A DNA stretch of 64,000 bases, from the NCBI GenBank assembly GCA_033961575.1, contig CM066730.1, forward strand, positions 159,367,523 through 159,431,522. The letters run 5' to 3'. A model generated the notes under the pieces. It saw nothing but the letters and a program-made list of their open reading frames with translations. It did no database searches and was not told the origin of the DNA. Source of the DNA: Aselliscus stoliczkanus (taxonomy: Eukaryota > Chordata > Mammalia > Chiroptera > Hipposideridae). Both the position numbers and the translations under genes were made by a program. Below are positions 1-13,439 of this stretch, piece by piece. The stretch's first letter is position 1, and each line of letters starts with the position of its first letter.

Positions 1-1
1 T

Positions 2-265
<264 letters not shown>

Positions 266-1562
266 TAGAAACCCCTAGGATCCACATGGAAACTTGGGAG
301 GAGGCTTTCTGGAGGGCCAGGACTGGGGCCAAGGGAGTCCTCATCGGCAAGTGAAGTGGGCAAAGGAAAAGATAAAAAGGGCCTGGAGGCTGAGAGTCCA
401 GAGGGTCAGCACGTCTGAGTGAGAGGGAGTAGGTTCCAATGTGAGAGCCGAAAGCAAGGAATTGGAGGCCAGCAGTGTACAAGTGAAGTCCAGCAGGTCA
501 TAGTGTGGTGGTAGGAGCTGGGAGAAGGTGCTGAGTTCCAGGGGAGGACCTGGAATGTCTACTCAGGTTTGAGGGTGATTGAGCACAACTCAGGAGACCA
601 AGACGTGGGGAAGGGGATACGACTTCCTTACACTCCTTTGTGGCAAAGACTTGTCACCTTCTGTGGCGTTCTTGAGATGGATGCCAGGTCCTCGGTGACG
701 CTCCTCTGCCCACACCTTCCAATTTCACAGGTGGTGAAGTTGAGCATGGTGTTACCTGTCATGTCCTTGGCTTCCCTGTCTTGAATTGTTGAAGCTAGAA
801 GAGGCAAGGTGGAGAGGAGGGAGAAGTCATGGTGGCCGGAGTAGCAGAGAGCTAAGGAGTCAGGGTGCAACCCTCTGGACAAGACCAGCTGGTACAGAAC
901 TGCAGCTTTAGGGACTTTGCTTTATAAACACATAAGAGGAGCAAGTGGCCTCTCCAGGGGCTGGCATAGCCAGTTAGTTACTTGGCTTTCTCTGGAGCAT
1001 TCCACGGACCCCCTTGGGTATCCAAGTCCTGGCTGGCTTCCATAGTAGTATTCCAAAAGCTTGCAAGGACAGCAGACTCCACCATGCTAGGGAAATTGCC
1101 AGGGGTGAGAGAACCAGGGTCAGATTTGGGAGATGGAGCTAGGAGTACAGGCCAAGGGTTAGATGAGACTGGAGCTTTGGAGGACCAGGAGCGGCTGGAG
1201 CAATTGCCTAGGATGACAACCAGCCATCAGGCCCACCCAGGGTGTGTGTGAAAGAACAGGTGGGGAGGGGAGGTCATCCCAAAGCACCACAGACAGAGGG
1301 CTCCTCCCTGGGGAGGGAGCACGAGTTGGAAGGTAGACCAGAAGCACAAGCATCCTCAGAGCACGCCCTCAGCTGAGCAGTGCACAGCCGGCGTGTCTGA
1401 GTGTCTGGGCAAGCGCAGAGGGAGCCAGGAGGAGTTATGTCCCCAACTACCCCCCGCAAAACATTAACAGCTCCTGGAACTGTGATGAACTCTCCAAAGT
1501 GCATTAAATCCACTAGGTACATTTTAATCATAGTTTGGTTTGTCCCGTAGTGCTCTAAAAGT

Positions 1563-1725
1563 CAGTTTTTCATCACGGTAATAATAGCTAACACTATCAA
1601 GGGCCTATTAAGTTTTCTCAGTGTTTTATCTATATTAACTCATTTAATAACCACAGAAACCTAAGACACAGGTACTGTTATTATTCCTGATTTACAAATG
1701 AGAAGCTGAGGCACAGACAAATTGA
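1563..1725 (-). mobile_element. MIR fragment in CSMD2 intron
   Basis: The + strand reads like an antisense MIR: TAATAGCTAACA at one end, then an ATTAACTCATTTAATAA stretch and GAGAAGCTGAGGCACAGAC. It is diverged, as expected for an ancient SINE. Confidence 0.6.
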
Positions 1726-1861
1726 TTTGACCGGTAGAAAAGAAAAACGCCTCCCTGCCTCCTACAAGCAGCTGGTGTCCCTGTCCCCTCCATAGCATGT
1801 CAGTCGTGCTGCACTGTCCCTTGCCTGGATGTGGCGTGTCGGGCAACCGGCAGGCAGGTGA

Positions 1862-2044
<183 letters not shown>

Positions 2045-3557
2045 TAGCATTTGTCCGCTGCAAGTGGGAGCTCGTGGCGCTGGAGTAGAAACTGGTCCAG
2101 TGGGGTGGAGAGTAGGGGATTGGTGAAGTTAGCAGTCTCAGTCGGGGGGTTCTGGACCTTTCCTGGATCAGGGACGCCTTTGAGATTCTGATAAATGTTA
2201 AGGACTGTCTCTCCAGAAATAAGCACGGTACATAATACACTCACCCCTTGCTCAGCGTTGAGTGGAGATCCTCAGTGTGAGGAACATTGGGCCTCAGACA
2301 CAGCCCCCTCTAACGCTATCGGCCAGCCCTCCAGCATCACCCAGACCTCCCTAAGCATTGAAACATGTGGGTCTCAGGGGTGCTTTTACTCACGTTACCC
2401 TTCCCTCCCCGCACATCCTGGGGGTTGGTGTTGCACCCCTCGTCCTTGTTGTACAGATGAGAAAACTGAGCATCACGGGACCTCCCTCCCTTGCTCTTCC
2501 TGGCCTCTTTACCCCGTGAGCTCCACATCATCAGGGCCCAGCGTCCTCACTCCAGAGACTGGCCTGGACCCAGAGCCTCTGGGTGCCGAGCCTCAGGCTT
2601 GAATGGGGGGAGGCATCCTGGTTTCTCAGAGGCAGTACAAGGGGTTACAGGAGGCAGTCATGGTGCTCAAGAGCCAGGCAGCTCTGTGGACCCCCAGTGC
2701 TGACACTGCCAGTCTCCGGGGGCCCAGCCTGCCCAGGGAGGCGTTGCGTTTTCTCACAGCTCTGACCTTCAGTAGGCTTCTCCTTGTCTTAGGGGGAAAC
2801 CTGCTTCCTCCCTTTTAGGCCCACTCCACCCTGCTCCTCCCCAGAGCTGTTCTTAGCTCTGCCCTCGGGAGCTGCACAGAGGAAGACCCCTCTCTCTTCC
2901 ATGCAGCAACCTTTCAAATTCTGAAAGACAGTGCCCCTGGCCCTTCCGCCTGAGACGCTGGCGAGACCTCAGGAGCTTGGGCTTCTTGTTCTGGCGCAGC
3001 TGACACTCTGTCTGTCTCCAGAAGCAGACCCCTCCCCTCTCTGAACTTCCGCTCCCTCCGTTAGGTGGGGCACTTGACGGGCAGCAGTGTCCCTGTGGTC
3101 TGAGCCCTCCAGTCATTTGGGGAGAGGGGCAGGAGACAGAGGGGAGCCCCTCCAAAGGCAGAAACTTTAGTGCCCCCAGAGCAAGTCCACATTCATCTGT
3201 TCTATATTTTGGCTTCCTTGTAAAATTCCATCTGATAAAAGGTTTCTACGGCTAAAAGAAGCTTCGAGACTTCTAAAGGGCTGCACCTTTTTAAGATTTT
3301 ATTTTGCAACATAATTTCAGGTTCTCCCACAGATTGGCCTTCCCAAGTCTGAACACTGACCTAGGGACGTGATCTGACCAGTGCCTGTGGGCCCCTTCTC
3401 CCAGGGAGCGTCTGAGTGTGTGTGGAAGGCAGGTGGGTGGGCTCTGGGCACCGAGGCCTCTCCCTGCTGAGCTGGAGAAGATAGTAACTTCCCAAGCCGC
3501 AGCCTCACTTCCCGGTAGTGACGGCTAAGGGCCATGCCTCAGACTGTGTCTCTGTGA

Positions 3558-3869
<312 letters not shown>

Positions 3870-3906
3870 TGAAAGGAAGAACGTCCACCTCTCTCTGCCC
3901 CTTTAA

Positions 3907-4122
<216 letters not shown>

Positions 4123-5656
4123 CCACCAGGCCGGGCTGCCACCGCCACCGCCACCGAGAGCCCCGCCGCCAGCAGCCGGTGAGAGGGGGTGCAGGAGGCC
4201 GCGTGAACCTGCGCCGCGTGCAGCCTTTAACATCTTCCTAAACTAACACCTAATGAAGTGGGGTCATTTTAACATGCCGAACTAGTTCTGAGGTTTCAAC
4301 TTGATCTTTATGCTCCATCTTTACTTTTTCCTACCTTTTTCATACTCAGAACTCTTACACATAGAAGGCAAAAGAGAAAAAGTAAAATCTCCTCTGACAG
4401 TATGAATCAGACCTTACCGGTCATCAGTAATGACTCTGAACTTCGAGTTGCGGAATTATAGAATAGCGTAGGAGAGAAACCAGAATGTCCCAAGACCACG
4501 CTCAACCTGGCTCTATGTCTGGGGCTCTGCGGGGCCCCAGGGGCCTGTGTGCGTGATGTTCCACCCTGTGCGATCTGGGGTTGGTGGCTCCCTGGCTAAG
4601 CAACCCTCAGCACTGCCCCTCCCCAGCGTCCAGGGCCTCGGAACATTCTGCCCAACCCACGTCTCCAGCGGGGCCCTCTCCCCACGTCCCACCCGCCCAG
4701 TGCTGGAGCGCAGAGAAGCTCTGCCTGGCTCAGGGAGAGGGTATGTGACAAATCACCTGGAACAGACACACACACATTTAAAATGAGTGACGAGATGATA
4801 AATTCAAATGATGCATTTAAATGATATTAAAATAAAAACTCCACATAGGGAAGTCAGTGGAGCCTGTGGGGTTATCGAGTCAGAGGCAATGGGGCAGGGC
4901 TGTGTAATGCCTTCCATGGACTGCTCCCTCCGTTAAAATATATACCTATGAAAAACGATACTTTATAACTCCATTGTTATAAAAAATGAATATAATTCAG
5001 TCTGGATTCATTATTACATGTCCAATATTATTCTATTCATTTTTTTCCTTCCGATTTTGAAAGAAATTAAAATTAAAATATTTTCCTGGGCCCCTAAAAG
5101 TATGGTGGCCCGCAGGCCCTGGGTCTCCCATGTTTCATGGATAAGCCGGCCGTGCCAGGGAAAAAAGTGACATCAGGAAAATATATGTTCTACCGCACAT
5201 AGGCAGGAATCCCTCCATCCCACCCTCAGTTTAAGGAAATCAAACAAATCAAAGACAAGGATCAAAGCAACTAATTTTCTTTCGTTCTTTGCCCTTGATT
5301 CCTTCCTTGCTTTGCTCCCTTCTTTGCACCCCTCCCGACCCCGCCCCACCACCTCTCTCGGTTGACAAGCTCTGCTGTGATCTGTTTATGCCCAGTTTTC
5401 CAGGGGACAGAAGTACACTCCCCTGAGCACAGTGCCCAGTGCCCATCTTCGTGTGTCCCTCCGCCCATGTCTGCTCCTGCTGAGACTTGGGCCCTCGCCC
5501 TACCGCCATCTGCACCTGCCACCCTGGAGAGGAGATCCACTCGGCCCTAACGTGGGGCCGTAAAGGAAGAGGGGCTGCGGACGGAGGAAGGAAGCTGATG
5601 GATTTCAAATAGCAGAGCACCTTGTGGATGTGCGCATGTGTGGGGGGCCTGAGTGT

Positions 5657-5678
5657 GCACACACACACACACACACAT
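5657..5678. repeat. (CA)n microsatellite
   Basis: About ten CA units lie within the presumed CSMD2 3' UTR. Confidence 0.95.
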
Positions 5679-6254
5679 ACCTCCTTCATGGGACTCCATG
5701 GACGAGCTTAAAAAAGAGAAATGGGTGTGAAAGAGGCCCCATGCTTTGCTCCCACCAACACAGAGAAGAGGTGAAGCAGAGGAAGCAACAACAGCGCTGA
5801 CACCAACACGCCCCACCGGGCTTGACAGGTCTCAGTGAGTGTCAGCAGGACACGTCCTGCGGTCAGTGCGCAGAGGCCAGCCTTCCGCAAGTGAACAGTC
5901 CCACCTGCCGGGTAACAGCAAGGACTACCCCAAGGGCAGAAAAACATTGTAAGAAACAGTTTGGAAATGAGTTTCTTTGTTTTTTTCCAACATAATTGTA
6001 TTGCATTCTAAACCCAGTGAATTCAAAAGTCATTCTGGGCCCCTGGCAGTGCTGCAAAAGAAGGGTGGCTCAGGGGAGCTAAGGGCAGGAATTTGGCTAG
6101 GATCCCAAGGTCAGGTCTGGCTGTCAGCTGACAAAGAAGAAAAACAAATCTGTGGCCCACACAGAGACACCTTGCAGGCATCGGCAAGGTGCTAAAAAGG
6201 ACAGGAAAGCACGCCTCCCCCGCTGTCCAAAACGTAACAGCTACCTGTCCGGAA

Positions 6255-6425
6255 TTCCTTCTCTGTGCCTGACACTTTCAGTGTGTCATTTCTAGACCTA
6301 CAACACCCCACAGCATAAGAATTATTATTCCCATTTTATAGATGAGAAAATGCAAGCCCAGAAAAGTCACGAGATGTAAGCCACAGTTAGTAAGTGTGGA
6401 TGCAAACCCAGATGGCCTTCCCACC
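6255..6425 (-). mobile_element. MIR fragment in CSMD2 3' UTR
   Basis: The antisense MIR core is recognisable as CCCATTTTATAGATGAGAAA followed by GTAAGTGTGGATGCAAACCC. It is an old insertion within the transcribed region. Confidence 0.6.
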
Positions 6426-7667
6426 ACCGGCTGCCAGAAACCCAGGTCTAGAAAGGGCACTGAAGATGGGGAGTAGTCCCTGCGTCTCTGGAGCAGAACT
6501 GTGGCCGGGACTGGCGGGCCAGGCAGGGGATGCGTATGTCCTGTCTGGGTTCTGTTCTCTCCACCTGGGCAGCATCGGGGAAGGGCCCAGCACCTGCCCT
6601 CCGTAGCTGGTGCAGGCCCCTTGGTTCCCAGCAACGCTTTGCCACAGCAAACAAAGGGCCTGGGAGATCCTGAACTCAAGGATGGAGTGGATAAAAGTCA
6701 CATTCTCTCGAGCTCGTTGCAAGTGGGTCTGATTTATTTTGGGTTTCACTGTGCTTGGGTCGTTCATACATTCCATATAAGTATTATAGGGAAGCTAACA
6801 AGTTTAAGAATCAAACTATGACAGTTAGAGCCGCTTTCTCTGTCCTTGGGAAGGTTCCCATGGGCTTACGCGTGCATGTGTGACATGCTGGCCTCAGATG
6901 TTCATGTCACATACTGGAGTGACAAATAGAAATGTAGGGGAATGGAGTGGCAGGGACACCCAGCTCTTGAGCAAGTTCTGGATTGGAACAATGAAAAGAT
7001 CTGACTAATGTTAAGACTGGCTGGCATAAAGTGAGAAGTGAATTTCCAGCAGATGCAACTGGGACCGGCAATGGCAGGGGCCCCGCGCTGCCCACACCCA
7101 CTCTGGGTCACAGCATCCCTGGGCTGGGCGGAAGAGGACCAATGCAGACAAACTCACACGCTCACCTCTCTTTCCCTGGAAACAAATGCAGGAAGCTCTT
7201 TGGCTGCTCCCTTCCCCCTTCTTACATTCCTCTCAGACCAACCAGTGGACTCCTCCCCCAGCCCTGCCTCTGTCCCTCTCCTGTGTCCCCTTGTGAAGTC
7301 CCAGGAGATGCCCCAGGAGCAAATGCTGGTGAGGTGTACGGTACTCGGCTGTGCATCACCCTTCCCACCTCTGACATTTTCCCTCCACCCCCAGAGGCTC
7401 GGAAGGGACCGGGACAGACTAGGCCCTTCACCCACCATTCACATCACAAATACCCATCACCATCCCATGAGGAAAAAAAAAAAAGTAGAACAAAAAAATC
7501 TTTTGTACAGAGATATATTTTTATTATACAAAGTTTGTACAGGACCAAAAATGAAAGAAAAAAAGGTGTACATTTGTTTTTTCATTATTGTAGGTAAACA
7601 GTAGTGGAAGCCTTTTTTGTAAATGTAACAAAATGTATAAATATGGTTTTCAGAAAACATCCAGTGC

Positions 7668-7675
7668 TGTAAATA
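7668..7675 (+). promoter_or_regulatory. Candidate Pumilio response element in the CSMD2 3' UTR
   Basis: The sequence TGTAAATA is an exact match to the Pumilio consensus UGUANAUA and lies about 145 bases upstream of the presumed polyadenylation signal. A one-base variant, TGTAAATG, lies about 50 bases further upstream. The match is seen; binding is inference. Confidence 0.35.
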
Positions 7676-7813
7676 TGTAATCTACACACCTTCTTGGCTT
7701 GTCTGCAGTATATCCGTTTAATTTATCTGTCTCTGTATATGGGGCTTCCCCCTGGGGTCCTGCATTATGGTACTTTCCTGAATTTGAAAGCAATTTTAAA
7801 TTTTTTGAATTCA

Positions 7814-7819
7814 AATAAA
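7814..7819 (+). promoter_or_regulatory. CSMD2: Polyadenylation signal AATAAA of CSMD2
   Basis: A canonical AATAAA lies in an AT-rich tract, followed after about 20 bases by the T/TG-rich sequence TTTTTGCATTTGTTTTC, as expected downstream of a cleavage site. It is the last such signal before the intergenic L1 sequence starts. Confidence 0.65.
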
Positions 7820-7950
7820 ATATAAATTTTTGCATTTGTTTTCTTACATTTGTATGTCCTTTTTTATGGCTAGGGACAAGTGTTTGTTAGGGAAGGGGAG
7901 ACAAGACATCTTTTGGGTTAAAAGCCCACAATGGAAATGTGGAAATCTCT

Positions 7951-8085
7951 TTCTTGTTTTTAATTTTTATTAAATTTATTGGGGTGACATTGGTTAGTAA
8001 AATTATGTAGATTTCAAATGTACAATTCTATAACACATCATCAGTCTATTGCATTATGTGTTCACCACTCTCTTCCTTAAACTGC
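7951..8085 (-). mobile_element. L1-type 3' end, antisense
   Basis: The sequence starts T-rich and reads TTGGGGTGACATTGG, then ACAATTCTATAACACATCAT and GTGTTCACCAC. The same unit recurs antisense at 44224-44440 and in sense at 19135-19245 with a poly(A) tail, which gives its polarity. I recognise it as a lineage L1 3' terminus; the subfamily is not assigned. Confidence 0.6.
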
Positions 8086-8584
8086 TTTGTGTTGCTTCTG
8101 CTACATGTTGGGAACTCCCAGCAAAAATGATAGTGGATACACCGTATACAAAAATTAACTCAAAATGGATCAAATACCTAAACATAAGACCTAAAACTAT
8201 AAAGTCTTAGAAGAAAACATAGGGGGGAAGCTTCATGGCATTAGATTTGGCAGTTGTTTCTGGGATCTGACACAATAAGTGCAAACAAAAAAAGAAAATA
8301 TAGATAAATTAGACATCATCAAAATTTAAAACTGTGCCTCAAAGGACACAATCAACAGAGTGAAAAATTGGAGAAAATATTGGCAAATCATATCTGGTAA
8401 GGAATTAATAGCCGGAATACGTAAGAACTATAACTCAACAACAACAACAAAAAAATCTATTTAAAAATAGACAAGGGGCTGGAACAGACATTTCTTCAAA
8501 GAAGCTATACAAATGGCCCATAAGCAATGAAAAGATGCTCAACATCACTAATCATTAAGGAAATGCAAATCAAAACCATAGAGA

Positions 8585-8722
8585 GAGGACTGGCCGAGTG
8601 GCTCAGTTGGTTAAGAGCTCACTCAAGAGTGCGAGCTGAGCTCCGAGCAACAGCAGTTCGATGCCCAGCCCAACCTGAGCAGCTGCTGAGCTACCAACAG
8701 GTAGCAGGATGGCTCAGCTAAA
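8585..8722 (+). mobile_element. tRNA-derived SINE, variant head
   Basis: An A-box-like GAGTGGCTCAGTTGGTTAAG and a B-box-like CAGTTCGATGCC are followed by a CAGCTGCTGAGCTACCAACA body and a poly(A) tail. This head matches the first unit of the multimeric SINE at 37914-38633 rather than the common short SINE. Confidence 0.75.
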
Positions 8723-8744
8723 AAAAAAAAAGAAAGAAAAATAC

Positions 8745-8850
8745 TCTTTTGACTGGCGTGGTGGTTAAGCGCTGGCATGGGAAGCCAGCGGCCCCGGTTC
8801 GGTCCCACATATGAGGGCCAGTGACATTGCCCTCAAGAAAAAAAAAAAAA
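8745..8850 (+). mobile_element. Short tRNA-derived SINE
   Basis: The copy has the motif GTGGTTAAGCGCTGGC, a paired GCTGGC/GCCAGC-type stem (GGGAAGCCAGCGGCCCCGG), the B-box region CCGGTTCGGTCCCACATATG, and AGGGCCAGTGACATTGCCC before a poly(A) tail. It belongs to the most frequent young SINE family in this window. Confidence 0.85.
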
Positions 8851-9420
8851 AATAGGGAGAAACACCTCATGCCCATTAGAATAGTTATTATCAAAAAAAA
8901 AAAAAAAAACCTTGGTGAGGTTGTAGAGAAATTGGAATCCTTATGCTCTGTTGGTGGGAATGTAAAATGGTGCAGCCGTTACGGAAAACAGTATGGAGGT
9001 TCCTCAAAAAATTAAAAATAGAATTACTATATATGTGATCCAACAATTCCTCTTCTGAGTATATATCCAAAAGAATTGAAAGCAGGGTCTTGAAGAGATA
9101 TATGTACACCCATGTTCATAGCAGCATGATTTAAAATAGCCTAGATATGGAAGCAGCCCAAATGGCAATGACATATAGGTGGATAGACAAAATGTGATAT
9201 ATACATAAATGGAATGTTATTCAGCTTCAAAAAGGAAGAAAATTCTGACACGTGCTGCAACATGGATGAACTTTGAGAACATTATGTTAAGTGAAATAAA
9301 CCATTTGCAACAGACAAATCACTATGTGATTCCACTTACATGAAGTGTCTAGAGTAGTCAAACTCAGAAACAAAAAGCAGAATGGTAATATGACAGATCT
9401 GAAAAGAAACATAGCCATTA

Positions 9421-10340
9421 TGTCATTAAATATAATTAGATTTAATTCACCTATTAAAAGAAAAAGATTTTCAGGTTAGCTAGAAAGTAAAACTCAACTC
9501 TGCGCTAACAAGAGACATACCTATTAATAAAACAAAATGCTTCAGAGCAGCTGAAAACAAAGGAATAAGTGTATCTTCTGCATAGTTCAAGACATTCAGA
9601 CATTCTGGGAAACTGAACTTTTAGCAGGGGAGGTAGGGGGGAGGAGCTCTCATGCCCACACCGTAGGGCCACATAAGGGCATGCTGGGGCTTCTAGAGTC
9701 AAGTGGGCACCATTACCAGATGCATGGCTTGGAGCTAAAGTAAAGAAACTTGGTAGAAGCTAGAGCTGTTCATTTTCCAAAGGGAAGAATCATAACAACG
9801 ACAGAAGAATGGGCAGAGGGATAGCAGATACATGCAAACGGGAACCCAGGGACCACCATCTTGGTATGAGACAAGTCCAAATTCAGGCCCAAAGCCATGA
9901 AACAAGATGAAGAAGGACACTTTATAACACTATAACAGTTATTACCTATTCACCAAATAAGAAGCAGCCATTTTCATAAAGCAGAAACTAGGAGATGCAA
10001 AGAAAAATAAAAACACACAAATAACAGGAACTTGAACTCACACTCTCAGTCCACAATAGTTCAAGGTAATGAAAAAAAATTAAGGTTGTCTAGAAGACCT
10101 AACAAAATAATCATAAGGAAGTTTTTATGAATATGTGTCAAACCTGCAATCCAATATTAGCTAATATACTTCTTTTTGAAGCAGGCATGACACACTCATG
10201 CAAATATCCCTCATATGCAAAGAACTCTTAAAAAGAGGAAAAGAAAAAAACAGGGAAAAAAAAGACCAAAAGTACCATAAACAAATAGTCCAAAAACTAT
10301 GAAAAGAAAGATATGCAAAGATTCTTAAATATGTGAAAAG
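9421..10340 (+). mobile_element. AT-rich stretch, partly ancient L1-like
   Basis: The part near 9420-9560 (TTAAATATAATTAGATTTAA, then AACAAGAGACATACCTATTA) resembles the sense strand of old L1/HAL1 sequence, and 9960-10100 is similar in base composition. The middle part (9560-9960) shows nothing I can name. No open frame of interest is present. Confidence 0.4.
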
Positions 10341-11403
10341 TTTCACCCCTTGGAGATATTATTTCTTACCTATTAGATTGACAAAAATATGAAAGCTCAA
10401 CAACACACTCTGTTGACAAACATATGGGGGAAACGCACTGTCAGGCACTCTGGTCCAACTCTTATGGGGAGAATTTGACAATAGCAAAATTTCATGATTA
10501 TTTACCCTTTGACCCAGTAATCCCACTTGCACTAGGTTACTCACAGCAGTATTATTTCTAAAAGCAAAAGACTAGAAACCACCTGAGTGTATATCAATAG
10601 AAAACTTGCATAAACCAGGGTATGTGCCTGCCATGAAATATGATACAGTTGTTAAAAAATGAGGAAGCTCCCAAGAGCTAATAATGGAATGATTCTCATT
10701 ATGATATATTCTATGAAAAAGACTAAGTGCAGAAGAATGTATGTTTCCGGATTCTTTGTACAATAGAGAAGGGGACTAAATTTATAAATTCAAAGGAAAA
10801 TGAAATAAATACACCTTATGGAGTTAGAATAATCACAAGAGAGAAATGTTTTCAGAAATCATATTGATGATGATAGTGTTGGTATTTTATTTTGATACTG
10901 TTTTGTGTATATTGAGAAAAAGCATGATGAATAATGTTACGGTCATTGGGAACCAGGATTTTTCTCAGGGAGGGAAGGAAAATCACTTTAGATGAAGTTA
11001 AGTAAAACCCTTTAGTCCTGAATTTGAATTGGAAATATCACTATGATTTCATGATGTATTTTATCTTTAAATTACATATATGTATGCATACGTATGTATG
11101 TATTTCCTAGCTCTGTCTACTGAAAAGCCCTAAAAACAATGAAACATCCAGTTGCACGGAACACACTTAACATCCAGATTGTGGTTTCTACTTATTATTT
11201 TTTCAACAGAAGGAACCAGGGCTCTTTGGAGAAATAACTGATTCCAGGTCTGGTGCAGGAAATGTATGTATAAAATGAACACGTGGAAAATCTTATCATC
11301 CCAGAAAACAAGAAAGCTACCAAAGACTAACTAGTGTCGTGTCAAGGAGAGTCAAGAGGCAACTTCAAAAGGCTCTCACCAGACAAATACGGGAGAATTT
11401 GAG

Positions 11404-11405
<2 letters not shown>

Positions 11406-11443
<38 letters not shown>
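11406..11443. repeat. (AAT)n microsatellite
   Basis: About twelve uninterrupted TAA/AAT units lie inside an old L1 3' UTR. Confidence 0.95.
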
Positions 11444-11444
<1 letters not shown>

Positions 11445-12246
11445 GGCAATGGAAGGAAACATAGTAAATATGTTTGTATCCATGGGTTAATTTTTTTAAA
11501 ACTCTTTGGTCCTCTATGAAAACTGCTAAGGAATCACCTCATTATTTTGACAACCAGTAAATACAAGACGGGAAAAAGCAAGTATCTCTCCAGCTTTTCT
11601 TGTGTGCAGTGTATTTCAGAGTAACCTTATAAAAGTATTCTAGCTAGTAAATGATGAAGACAAGGATTCAAGTATCACCATTTTGAAACCCCTATGAGAA
11701 TAAATCCTGGCACTCATCATCAATGACTGCTAATATCACCGAAAGAGAGACATTGTGTGCCTTCTGATGGAAGTACATAACACACCTATGAAATATTCCT
11801 TTAAAAAGAAAAGTTCAATATGAATCTGATCAAACCTCTAGATCTCAATACCAATTTATAGATAATACAGATGGCAGAGACACAAGTTCAATGATATCAT
11901 AGGGATGCAACTGACAATACACATCAGCAAAAATGACCTAATCCTAAATCTAGTGGCAGTGTATGACCTTATCTGAATCCTGACTCAAACAAATTGTTCT
12001 GAAATTTTTGAGACAATCCATGCAATGTGAACACTAACTGAACAGTCCTATTATGTTAATAGATAATTTTTAACGTTTAGGTGTGATAAGGATATTATGG
12101 ATATGTTTATGGTTAAAGGCATCATTATCTTTTGGAGATACATTCTGAAATATTTACAAATGAAATGGTAAGACATTTAACGTTTGTTTCCAAGCAGTCT
12201 TTAGAGGGAGTGGGTGACAATATACATAAAACAAGAATAGCCTTGA

Positions 12247-12430
12247 GGGTGACCAGTTAGCTCAGTTGGTAAGAGTGTGGTGCTGATAACACCAAGGTTG
12301 CTGGTTTGATCCCCACATGGGTTACTGTGAGCGGCACCCTCCCTAAAGAGAGTCAACTGTGCCATTGTAGCATGAAAGCAATGTGTAACCAATGACCATG
12401 GTGTTTCCCAATAAAATTTAAATTAAAATT
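12247..12430 (+). mobile_element. tRNA-Ile-derived SINE
   Basis: The head reads GACCAGTTAGCTCAGTTGG, then GTGGTGCTGATAACACCAAG and GGTTTGATCCCC, which follows tRNA-Ile closely. A non-tRNA body and an AATAAAATTTAAATTAAAA tail follow. The flanks AATAGCCTTGAG and AATAGGCTTAAG look like a diverged target-site duplication. The tail and duplication mark it as a SINE, not a tRNA gene. Confidence 0.8.
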
Positions 12431-13225
12431 TTTTTAAAATAGGCTTAAGTTGATAAGTGTTGAAGCTGAACATTCATTAAGCTTCCTACTTTTGTATGTT
12501 CAACATTTTCTTCATAATAAAAAATATTTTTTAAAAAAACACAAATAATTTATACACATATTTGCTTTTCTTGCAAAAAATGCAGAAAGTAATTCTTCCT
12601 ATCATTACCTATAGAGCATAAGTGAGGAATGAGGTGAAAGGATAAGAATGGGAGCAAACACCTTGAGTACATCTCTCTTTATAGAATTTTTAACTTCTAT
12701 ACCAGGTAAATTTACATATTCAAATATTTAAAAATTATAAGATTGTTTTAAATCCTTAAATTGAATACAAATAGCAAAAAATGACCTAACATTTTGTCAA
12801 ATTAACAACCACAGAGAGAAAATAACCATTTTAAGCCTCTTTTGAACACAGAACCCTGGCTTAGTGGTATCTTGTCTAAGGATAATAGGACTGCAAAAAA
12901 AAAATCTTAAACAGTACTTAGTTTATTGCTAGTAGTAATATTGGTATTGTAATTCTGAAATAATTTTATGTATGTTATATGATAAACAAATAATATGTTG
13001 ATGTTAATTAGCACCAAGATATTATCTGTAAGATATAAATATGCAATAAAATACATTAATAAAAATCACAATATTAAATTTGAATTAGAAATATTAACAT
13101 GATTTCATGAAATTTAAAATACATATTTATTTCCTAAAACTCTCCATTGAAAGTGTCCAGAAGCAATGATACCCAAGTAGCAAAGCAATGGTCCCACAAA
13201 ACAGCCAGCTCTTAGTTTCTTTTCT

Positions 13226-13229
<4 letters not shown>

Positions 13230-13279
<50 letters not shown>
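13230..13279. repeat. (CT)n microsatellite
   Basis: About 25 uninterrupted CT units. Confidence 0.97.
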
Positions 13280-13280
<1 letters not shown>

Positions 13281-13325
13281 AGCTTTGAGACGATAAAAAC
13301 CCCAAGTAAATATTTTTTCTTTTGC

Positions 13326-13436
13326 CTTTTTTTTTTTTTTTGAGGGCAGTGTCACTGGCCCTCATATGTGGGACCTGAACCGGGGCCGCTGGCTTCCCAA
13401 GCCAGCCCTTAAACCACCGTGCCACTCAGCCAGCCC
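13326..13436 (-). mobile_element. Short tRNA-derived SINE, antisense
   Basis: The reverse complement carries AAGCCAGCGGCCCCGGTTCA and AGGGCCAGTGACACTGCCC followed by poly(A). TCTTTTGC flanks it on both sides (13318 and 13438), consistent with a short target-site duplication. Confidence 0.88.
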
Positions 13437-13439
13437 ATC

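Larger units (their letters stand above)
4123..7840 (+). other. CSMD2: CSMD2 3' untranslated region (inferred extent)
   Basis: The region runs from the stop codon to a canonical AATAAA. It begins GC-rich (a CCG/CCA-rich stretch at 4138-4175) and becomes strongly AT-rich after 7480. It contains an old MIR copy, a short CA repeat and an A-rich patch at 4780-5090 with an alternative AATAAA near 4830. The final 330 bases look like a conserved neuronal 3' UTR end, with repeated TGTA motifs. There is no sign of a further exon. The extent is inferred from the last strong polyadenylation signal before lineage-specific repeats begin at about 7950; shorter forms ending near 4850 are possible. Confidence 0.65.
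8105..9420 (+). mobile_element. L1 3' part (end of ORF2 and 3' UTR), sense, split by two SINEs
   Basis: The first part reads as the decayed C-terminal end of L1 ORF2, for example the region coding KLDIIKI-like sequence near 8306 and the AACTCAACAACAACAACA stretch at 8432. After two SINE insertions it continues with the familiar L1 3' UTR (GGAATGTAAAATGGTGCAGC at 8958, GAGTATATATCCAAAAGAA at 9056, CATGGATGAACTTTGAGAAC at 9262). Many stops and frameshifts make it inactive. The segment 9020-9070 shows the undeleted 3' UTR order that the two half-L1 copies lack. Confidence 0.8.
10341..13130 (+). mobile_element. Ancient L1M-type 3' UTR, sense, with an inserted SINE
   Basis: The start reads like an L1M 3' region (CCTTTGACCCAGTAATCCCAC at 10505 gives the anchor). 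The later part carries GGAACCAGGGCTCTTTGGAG and long AT-rich 3' UTR, and it is interrupted by an (AAT)n tract and by a tRNA-Ile SINE at 12247. A similar GGAACCAGGGCTTTGAGAAA block occurs at 17755, confirming that this is repetitive sequence. There is no coding capacity. Confidence 0.6.

Noticed and set aside
7031..7604. Two overlapping 188-residue + strand frames
   Set aside because: They overlap each other in different frames within the CSMD2 3' UTR and end in A-rich sequence; composition explains them.
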